Shown: positions 55,985-64,000 of the stretch, piece after piece
Layout of the letters: every line of letters begins with the position of its first letter
How positions within the stretch are numbered: position 1 is the stretch's first letter
From: Tetracentron sinense
Lineage: Eukaryota > Streptophyta > Magnoliopsida > Trochodendrales > Trochodendraceae
Length of the DNA stretch: 64,000 nucleotides
Assembly (NCBI GenBank): GCA_015143295.1
Contig: JABCRI010001165.1
Coordinates: 44,228-108,227 of the forward strand
Direction: 5' to 3'
Program-made: the position numbers and the translations under genes
The notes under the pieces: model-generated
Databases searched by the model: none
What the model saw: the letters and a program-made list of their open reading frames with translations, nothing else
What the model was told of the DNA's origin: nothing

Positions 55985-56440
55985 TGTATTGAGGGGGGCG
56001 GGGGAGAGTCTGAGAAGAGAGACACTAGTGAAGGTTATTTTGAGAAAAAAAAATTAAAGAATATTTTGAGTATATAAACTTGAGGGACATTTTTGGTAAA
56101 AAAAATTGTGAGAGACACATTGGGTATAGAAACATGACGTAGGGACATTTTGATGACCAAAAAGTATTAGGGGCATTTTGGTTATAGAAAAATTTGAGAG
56201 CATTTTGAGTATATAAACTTGAGGGACATTTTAGAAATAAAGAAAATGAAATATGGCAAACTTAAGGAGTATTTTAGGTTTAAAAAAATTTGAGGGGCAT
56301 TTTGGGTATAAAAATTTGAAGGGTATTTTGAAAACTAAATAATATTTGGGACATTTTGACTACAGAAAAAAATTGAGGACATTTTGGGTATAGAAACTTG
56401 ACTTAAGAGTATTTTTAGAATAAAATTTTTGTAGAGAAGT
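55985..56440. repeat. Degenerate CATTTTGGGTATA repeats, third block
   Basis: Variants of GGCATTTTGGGTATAGAAA recur every 30-60 bp, as at 20520-21250, with no coding sequence. Confidence 0.55.
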
Positions 56441-59415
56441 TTTGGCCAAGAAAATAAACAAAAAAATTAATAATAAAAGGATATGATCCAAACAAACCAA
56501 GAACCAGTCACCTAGCCAGTTTGATAGTTTGTCTGGTTATGAAAACATTGTTTTTTACATTAATAAAGGGAAATTTTAGAACTAAATTAAATTTTAATCA
56601 ACTTTCAAGTCCACATTATGTTTTGGTGAAAAAGTCTCCTACATTAATAAAAACTAAAATCAATACATAATTTTCAAATAAATCTAAAATTCAAACAGCT
56701 TTTTAAATGATCATTTTCATTGTATATTAGCAAAGAGATAGTTTTATTATTAATGTAAAATTCAATCAACCTTTTAAATATCGTCTTTATGTAGATGGTA
56801 GGTTTGGAAATATGTAAAAATCAATCAGCGTTTTTAACTCATATGTGTAAAAGGCAATTTTGAAATTAAGTAAAATTCATTAATGATTTGAACATATGAA
56901 GAAAGGGCAATTTGAAATTAATCAAATTTATTTAACCAATCTGAATCCATATGACTCCATATGGACTGAGGTTAGTTTTGAAATTAAATAAAAGATCAAT
57001 CAACATTTTAAACATGTTCATCCTCTTTATATTAGCAAAGATAAGGATAAATGTATCGCATCTATCGCCGATGTAAATTAATAAGCATAGGTGTAGTAGT
57101 GATGGTTAATTGGAAGAGCTATGTGATACATAAGTTTAGTTGTTTTGGGTAACCTATATGTGATCCTAACTGGAAGAACAATGTGCTACCCACTATTTTT
57201 TATGAGCTACATGCGATCCCATATTTTTGGGCGGGTTGTGTGCTGCCCCAAATATTGGCACTAGGGTGAGCTATGTACAAACCTTAAGGACAATGATTAT
57301 CATTCCAAACGACACCTAAGTAATTCATAATAGAACAACAGTAATAATAACCTATTAATGTTCCTTGATGGATGTGCTTATCTTGTTAGGCTTTGTGCTT
57401 ATCATTGTTATGTTTATATTTTCAGGAAGTACTTGAAGGACTTGGGGTTTCTTAAAGAGTAACTTAGCTAATAGAGCATTTATATACTTTATTCTTTAAT
57501 TAAAGAGAGAAAATTGTGGTGAAAACTTTGTCATAAACTTTAGATGTTTTCTTTGATTGACTTGACTTTGGCAAGAACCTTTAGTTTGATGCTTGATATT
57601 CACATCTATTAATAGATTCTATCTTAGTGATTTTTATTTTACTTTGGAATGTGTTCCACGCCCAGAATCCTGTGCAATTATAAGATATATTGTGTATAGA
57701 TTTTAGGGACATGAAATTGCTCCATTGATAGTGTGTATGTCATCACTCATTTGGCCCAGAGTCCAATCTCGAGAGGGTACAAGTGTTGTAATCTTCACTC
57801 GTCCCTAACGTAGAATAGATACTAACCTGCTAACTAGGGTTGCGGCCTAATCGCGTGTCATTTAGCAGAAAAACAAATCATATGGTACTTGAGAAAAGTT
57901 TGGACTAATACCTAATACAAGGTTAAATCCAAACTCTGCCCAATCAAGTTTACTTTGGGCCTAAATTCTAGCCCAAGCTCAGCTAAATCCAATTGATCCA
58001 AACTTTAGGCCTTTACAATATCAACTTTGGGCCAACCTGGTCCATTGCCACCCCGTAGGGGAATGTGTTATATTTCTAATATCATGCTATATAAATTTTT
58101 AGATATTAAACATGATATATATAGCTTTTTTTGGTTGAAAGGTTAAACACAACTCACATGGGCCAACACACACCCGGTCCACATGAGGCTCAACATAGAA
58201 AGATATAAAGGCTTTGCCAATTTTCAAAGCTACTCGCATGAAATTAAATTAGGATAATGTTTTTTTTTATTGAAATGATATCATGTAACTAACACACATG
58301 GCTAGACCTATGGTAGCCGCTAAGGTGCCATAGGATAAGTCCAAGCAACCACTCCAAAAGTGCATGTTTTAAGAGGGTTGATGACCCCTTATACACCCTT
58401 GCGAAGTCCACTTCCCAAAGGATAATGCTAGTTTCATTTATTTTTAAGAGTCACTTTTTTCAAATGAACCATATGTGTTAGTTCAAAACACGTGTTTTCT
58501 CTTAAATAGAAACAAACACATGTTTTTCCTTGAAGAAGTGAAAACTAATATTGCCATTAAATTATTATGGTGGCTTTTTCTTATTTGTAGCGAGAGTGGC
58601 ATTTTTGTGAAAGGTTCTCTCTTACCTTTCAACAGAGAATCAAAAAAACAGATGTGGCAAATTTTGTAATAAGATAAGTCCAATTTCCCTGTATTCACAC
58701 TGAAAAATGTTTGTAACTGTTTTTATATGCGGAGCACTCCACATTTGTGTTGAATTCTAGTTTATTTGCTGATAATAAAGAAATGTATTTTCTGCTCATC
58801 ATGTTTAAACGTCCATATCTTATTTGCTCATAATAATGAAATACGTTTTTTTTTTTTGGTTACATCGGTAAGTTAAAACACACATAAACCTAAGGTAATT
58901 GCTAGCAAGCATCACACATCACTGGCTAGGAGGATTTGTGATCCTTGTAATGGATTCTCACTATACTTTTTTTCTTATAAAATACAATTAGTTGGACCTT
59001 ATATATTTTAAACTTCAGGTTCACAATTTTTCATCCAACGGAACTTTGATCGCATTTGTCATTTGGAAATACTTCCCAGATCCTAGGAGTTGTATGCGTA
59101 GAGATAACTCTTTCATGTATAGTTCTCATTGTTATGCCCCTTTGTTTTTGATCACACATCAACTACTGTCCGTTTAAACGATTCACGCTACTCCTATAAT
59201 CCACAAGCATCTAAATTGATTTAAAAATACAACATATTTATTTTATTTTTAATTAAGCTTAATCCCTAGTTAACAGGAATGTTAAAAAGGACCGTGGCCA
59301 TGCATTAGATTCCTATCTAATGCGGCGGGTGTGCGTAATTCACTGCCCTAGTTATATTAAGAGGTATCGAATCTGAGCTCGGGTCAACTAAATCGCTTCG
59401 AATCCAACATTTAAA
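56441..59415. other. AT-rich intergenic DNA, no gene recognised
   Basis: Phrases such as TTGAAATTA(A/T)(G/A)TAAA with AATCAACNTTTTAA recur from about 56570 to 57010, suggesting an old repeat. A hAT-like end (CCATTGCCACCCCGTA) lies at about 58043-58058. The phrase GGTTAAACACAACTCACATG (58139) matches the repeat at 30537. Confidence 0.35.
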
Positions 59416-59419
59416 TTGT

Positions 59420-59790
59420 TGTGAAACCAAATCCTCTATGTGAGGATTTGGCAAATCGGTTAGGTCATCACCCCTAAGTCCTTCACATGTCTGTTGATAC
59501 CCCTTAACTGCGCGTTAACATTCCCCACCCTTATATTTCTTTAGAAAAAATATCAATTCTTTTTTATATTATTTTAAAAAAACCCTGAATAGTTTTTTGA
59601 AAGTTTTTAAAAAAAGAATTAACTTTCTTTTCTAATAACCAAGGTGGGTAGGGTGACCGCTAGGGTTGGGGTGAGATCTTACCCAGAAAAAAGGGAACAA
59701 CAGAAAAAGAGTTAAGGGGTGTCAAAGAGACATATGGCGACGTAAGGGGTGCTTACCTGGCTTTGCCAAATCCGATTATCACGTGTCGGA
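59420..59790. mobile_element. Decayed MITE related to the 1214/31803 copies
   Basis: The left end has AAATCCTCTATGTGAGGATT, then TGGCAAATCGG. The right end has TTTGCCAAATCCGATTATCA. The long arms match the family, but the terminal GGAGTC is lost and no target duplication is visible. Confidence 0.5.
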
Positions 59791-60018
59791 TTACCAAAAT
59801 ATCCGGCCGTTGGTTCTCCTTACAAACACGGTGGCGATAAAAAGTGTGAAAGATTCAAATGGAGAGCAAGTCAAAAAACAGGAGAGAAAAATAAATGTCT
59901 TCTCCATTTTTAGCGCCACCTGCGGAGGCAGGAACCTAGTCCCAGGAATTTGGTCTCGCGGAAGCCGGATCAATCGTTATCCACCGAAGAAGATTTACAT
60001 GCAAAGGAGAAAACACAC

Positions 60019-60667
60019 CTATAAAAGACTCCGAGGTAGTTCTAGTCATTTTTGAATAAGAGCTTTGCCGTGTAGGGTAATCGCTTCAACCCTAACCTCA
60101 AGATATATATATACACTAAAGAAAGAAATAGCGAGCAAAAAAAAAACGAAACCTAGCCCTCGTCGCTCCTCTTTGCTTCTTTCATCTTTCTTGCAGGTAC
60201 CCCCACAGGCTCGGCACTCTGCTACCTTGGGTAGGTGCGCACGAAGACTGTAAAAAGTCCTCCTCGCCAGGTATCGAGAGAGACCCTACTCGCGAATGAC
60301 CCTTGGATTTCACACAAAACCAAGAAGGTCATGGATTAGGTTGCTATCATACCCTCTAAGCGTCGCCTACGACAAGATAGCCGGCTCTCTCTCGTCATCT
60401 CCTGAACGCGTATCCAACGAGGACCTGTTCGTGGCATCCTCTCTGAATGCTCCAAGAATAGCCGCGAGCGTCGCATGGCTTCGTCCCTGACGAGTCCGCC
60501 ATTAAAACCGATCTCAATCGAGGTCGACAAGGAGACCATCGTACATGCTTTCTGCTCTCGGTTATGGCCGTACCTTCCCCGCAGTCGTCCAGCAGGCTGA
60601 GCCCTCTCCTCCGCTCCGGCCCCGGCTTTTCGGCAGGGGTGGTGTCCTGGAAGAGATACTGATTGGG
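60019..60667 (+). promoter_or_regulatory. Promoter-like block and candidate first exon(s) of an unidentified gene
   Basis: A TATAAAAG box (60019-60026) is followed by AACCCTAACC (telo-box-like, about 60090) and a CT-rich leader (AACCTAGCCCTCGTCGCTCC) typical of highly expressed plant genes. A CTTTCTTGCAG acceptor ends at 60196. The next 470 bp are clearly GC-richer than the surroundings and end at a GG|GTAAGC donor near 60667. Short reading frames there, for example from ATG 60475 (41 codons, MASSLTSPPLKPISIEVDKE...), match nothing I recognise, and no downstream exon was found before the window ends. It may be a truncated gene duplicate. Confidence 0.35.
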
Positions 60668-63600
60668 GTAAGCGTGTAGTAGTTAATTGTGGAAGTGGGA
60701 TTTGTTTTGTTTCAAAAACTAACTTTTCGATTTTTGTCTACTCGCTACAGTTGTTGGATCTTGTTATTGTTTTGTTTGATATGGATATTATGAGATTCCG
60801 CAGAAGAATACTTGATAGTTGTGTTAAATGGAGACTTTTTGACTTTTCTTGGTTATAATTATTTAGTTTCTAGGGTTGAGTATGGATTCAATTTTCTTGA
60901 TGCGATTTGCTGGCTTGGAAGTTTCCTGTCTTGTTTTCCCTGTAGCCGTTGTTTACTGACATTCCTATTTGGGGATGTGTTAAGTGAAATTACTAGTTTA
61001 ATTTCATACTCTGAGATTATTCAATGATTTATATCTTCTTTAGGAACGTGAGGCAAGAGGTAGGTCTGTCTTCAAATGTGCAATGCCTAATCCCATGTCC
61101 CCTTATTTTAGATTTTAGTGGAAGTTTTAATTTTTATATAACAAAAAAGGGAACATAACCACTTATACACTATTTACTAGTGTATAGAATAAAAGTTACG
61201 CACCAGTAATTCTGCAATTTATATAGACTTTTTTGCTCATATATTCTTGACAAGCATAATGACTTGCGATCTCACTTCTAACAATTCTGACCAAGAGCAT
61301 TAAAGAATACGGTTATCGTGGATGTATTGTTCCAAACCGAAACCGTATACTATCGGTTTTTCCTTGTCCGTTCTCCGCGTACCTATCATCGTTTATTTTT
61401 TTTTAAGAAAAAAATATTTAAAAAATCAAATGAGTTATAGGAAACAAATATAAAGTAATGTGAAGTAACTCTAAAACAAAGTAACACACAAGCCCTTACA
61501 ATTACACAATGAATTAAAACATAAATAACTAGATCACAATACGTACTCACCACCTTTCATTATCATATAACATATGTATGGGAGACTACCAATAGGGTTA
61601 ATTACCTACCTATCGCCCATTTCGGATTGGATTCCGGAGATTTTGTATTTTCTATATCGCCAACGAATCCTCTTTAAATGGCCTTAAACAACGACATTCT
61701 CTTCTTATAAGTAGAATTGCGAGAAAATTTAAATAATGATTTTAGAAAGAATGAACGATTAAAACCTAATACTTTATATACCTGATTCTCATTAATACGA
61801 GAAACTGCATTGAGAGAGACAATACATTGCAATCAAATTTAACCCCTTTTTGTTGTATATATAGTATGGAAATTAACACCTTCAATTATTATAGGAGCCG
61901 TAGTTTTCTTTTTTAAATAGGCCTAGTTGCTCGAATTCTCTTCAAGTGCAGCCAGGAAACTTACTATGAAACTGAAGAACTCAAAATGTTTTAAAAACCC
62001 AAATTTGTTATACATAATAATTGACTTGTTAGTTTAACGTTAGTGATTTATAAAGGCGCAAGAGTGAGGCAAAGCGTTATGACACCTTACTGGATGTGGA
62101 AATAAAATTATTAAATCTGGAAAATTTCCATACTCTAATATATAATATACATCTATATACATCTAATAGGGAACACTGTTTAAATAATTCAACTCATACA
62201 TTGAAAAAATGCTTTGATCTCAAACTTCAAAGAGACAGTACAATTACTTAATTTAGATTTATTTTTTTCTTCCTATAGATGTTGAAAACACAAATAGATG
62301 TTTGAAAATCAATTCCTAGTTTGCAGGTTTGTGATTCAATAGAAAAAAAGCAGCAAACAGTCACCAAGGCAGTCATACGACTATCGCTAGGACCAGCTCC
62401 CTCCAAAATCCTAAACATGAAACCGAGACGACCAAAAGGATCTGATAAAGCCCTAAATACATTAAATTTCTAAAGCTAGTGTTAACTTAAAAATAAAAAG
62501 TGAATAGATCTTGTATCTTAGTTTCTGTGCATACCGATCAGTTTCTGACAACAAACGTTGGAGGTGAAACACTTTCATACATTGCGAACTCTCAATGCAT
62601 GAGGCTTGTTACCTCATGTTGCCTCGCCCTTTGAGCCCATATTATTTCTCCTTGAGCCTCTCCCTTGGTGTAATTTCTCGAACCATTTTAAAATATGTTT
62701 GGACTAAATAGAAAACCCATTTACTTTTGTAGTTCTAAATTGTGGAGACAACTCGAATCTTCATTTTTGGTTACACGATGTGAATGCAATGCCTTAGCAA
62801 CGTCGTCAACATCAGGCGGTGGGAGTGCGTTTTTTTCACATAACTGAATCAGAGCGATCCAACTAGTTGGTTCCTCAGTTTTCCAGTTACAACTGTCTGA
62901 TGAACCGGTTTTTCTACTTTAAAAGTTTTTTTCTTTTTTTTTGGCTGTATTTTACAATTTTTGTTTTTTTTGGTTTTTTTCAAGAACCGTTTTTATTGTT
63001 CTCCGGTTTGAACCCGGCCCGTTTTTTTTTCGGTTATTTGTTTTAAGACCAGTTTAAATTATCTCAGTTCTTGTGCTTTTAAGAGGGCCAAATGACCTGC
63101 CGGATTCTCTCAGTTTTACTGGCTTCATCGCCAGCGCGATACTTGAAACACTTGTGATAGCCGTCCTCTTTTTTAGAGCAGCGTCGCGTTTGAGCTCTAC
63201 TTTCGTGACGTGATCCTTACAGCGGTTTGATCCTTGAGGAATAAAGCCCTCAACAATACCTTGTAAAACATTTGTTTAATAAGGATCACTATTACTCCTA
63301 GGATAGAATTACACGTCCAATTTAATCTCATTCAATCGCAATCATTAATCAATAATTTACTTTTAAATTGATTCCATACTCTTGTCAAGAAGATGTACCT
63401 AATACAGGTTTATTGCATCCACATCTTATTGCTATATTCCTTATACTATGTCCCTAATAGCATGGTTTTTTAGAATCTGATGCGATTTAACCTTTCAAAT
63501 CCTCGCGATCGATTCGAATCCCAAGTAAAACGATTCAAATCAGAGGTGAAAATCTTAATTGGGTAAAGTCCTCATTTGATTTGCGATTCATATTACGATT

Positions 63601-64000
63601 TGCGATTCCAATGTAAACGATCTCGAATTCATAGCACGAAATCCCCTTTTACGCCAATACTTAAAAAATATTTTTTTCTATTATTTTGATTTTTATTCTA
63701 AGACTATTAGTGTTTTAAAGAAGAGAGAAGACACAGGAAAAACTCCTGTTACGACATTCCAAAACCCCTTTTTGGGTTGTCTCTTTGTTTCTGTGAACGA
63801 GAAAAAAAAAGGAAGAAGAAGAAAATTGATGAGTTGATTTTTGGAAAACTTGTGGTTTATTTTATTAGTCCTTCTTATAATTGGTACAAGTCTTTTGATA
63901 TTTGATCTCATCCAACAAATTATATTCGTTTAGTCTTATCTTTATGATATTAGTTTTTTTTTTCCCATTTTATGGAGCATCGTTCACGTTTGTATATAGT
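60668..64000. other. AT-rich DNA with old repeats, no gene recognised
   Basis: No protein homology is seen. CCGGTTTTT-type motifs cluster near 62880-63060 and ATTCGAATC/GCGATT-type motifs near 63480-63640, both typical of decayed hAT-like MITEs. Confidence 0.35.

Noticed and set aside
58475-58698. Overlapping short frames on both strands
   Set aside because: AT-rich, no homology and no splice or promoter context.

Overview
This window is nuclear DNA from a flowering plant. The evidence is spliced genes with GT-AG introns, a NAC transcription factor, and a dense plant-type transposon load: a MuDR-like element, Ty1-copia, Ty3-gypsy, LINE, SINE, Helitron, hAT, Harbinger and Mutator-type MITEs. 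The sequence does not fix the species. The base composition is AT-rich with long homopolymer and AT runs, and nothing points to an organelle or a prokaryote.

Two host genes look intact. At 12264-15270 (+), three exons encode a 664-residue coiled-coil protein of the At5g41620-like family (function not established); G-box/ACGT motifs lie upstream at about 11550. At 31224-39536 (+), five exons encode a NAC transcription factor of about 479 residues with a C-terminal membrane anchor (NTL type). In that gene a 262-bp tandem duplication made a complete extra in-frame exon, and the 4.8-kb first intron is packed with nested transposons. A third host-like locus, an SDR dehydrogenase at 52775-53415, is broken. 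A promoter-like, GC-richer block at about 60019-60670 may be the start of a gene I cannot identify.

The most striking object is an 8.73-kb Mutator-like element at 40107-48836. It has a perfect 9-bp target duplication (CTGTAAATC) and terminal inverted repeats of about 0.9 kb. Inside are two convergent genes: a multi-exon Ulp1-like C48 peptidase gene with a DUF1985-like N-terminus (+ strand, several lesions) and a MuDR-type DDE transposase with a SWIM finger (- strand, one nonsense codon). This is the KAONASHI/KI-MULE architecture. Arrays of a 14-bp palindrome (TCTCGAATTCGAGA) separated by 6-nt spacers fill both TIRs, a peptidase intron and the gap between the two gene ends.

Layout: 1-10.6 kb is MITEs, LTR pieces, a gypsy gag relic and a SINE; 11.5-15.3 kb is the coiled-coil gene; 16-24.3 kb is an LTR-like block, a Helitron and a LINE; 24.8-27.0 kb is a solo LTR; 27-31 kb is repeats; 31.2-39.5 kb is the NAC gene; 40.1-48.8 kb is the MULE; 50-56.5 kb is MITEs and the SDR pseudogene; 56.5-64 kb is mostly featureless AT-rich DNA apart from the promoter-like block near 60 kb.
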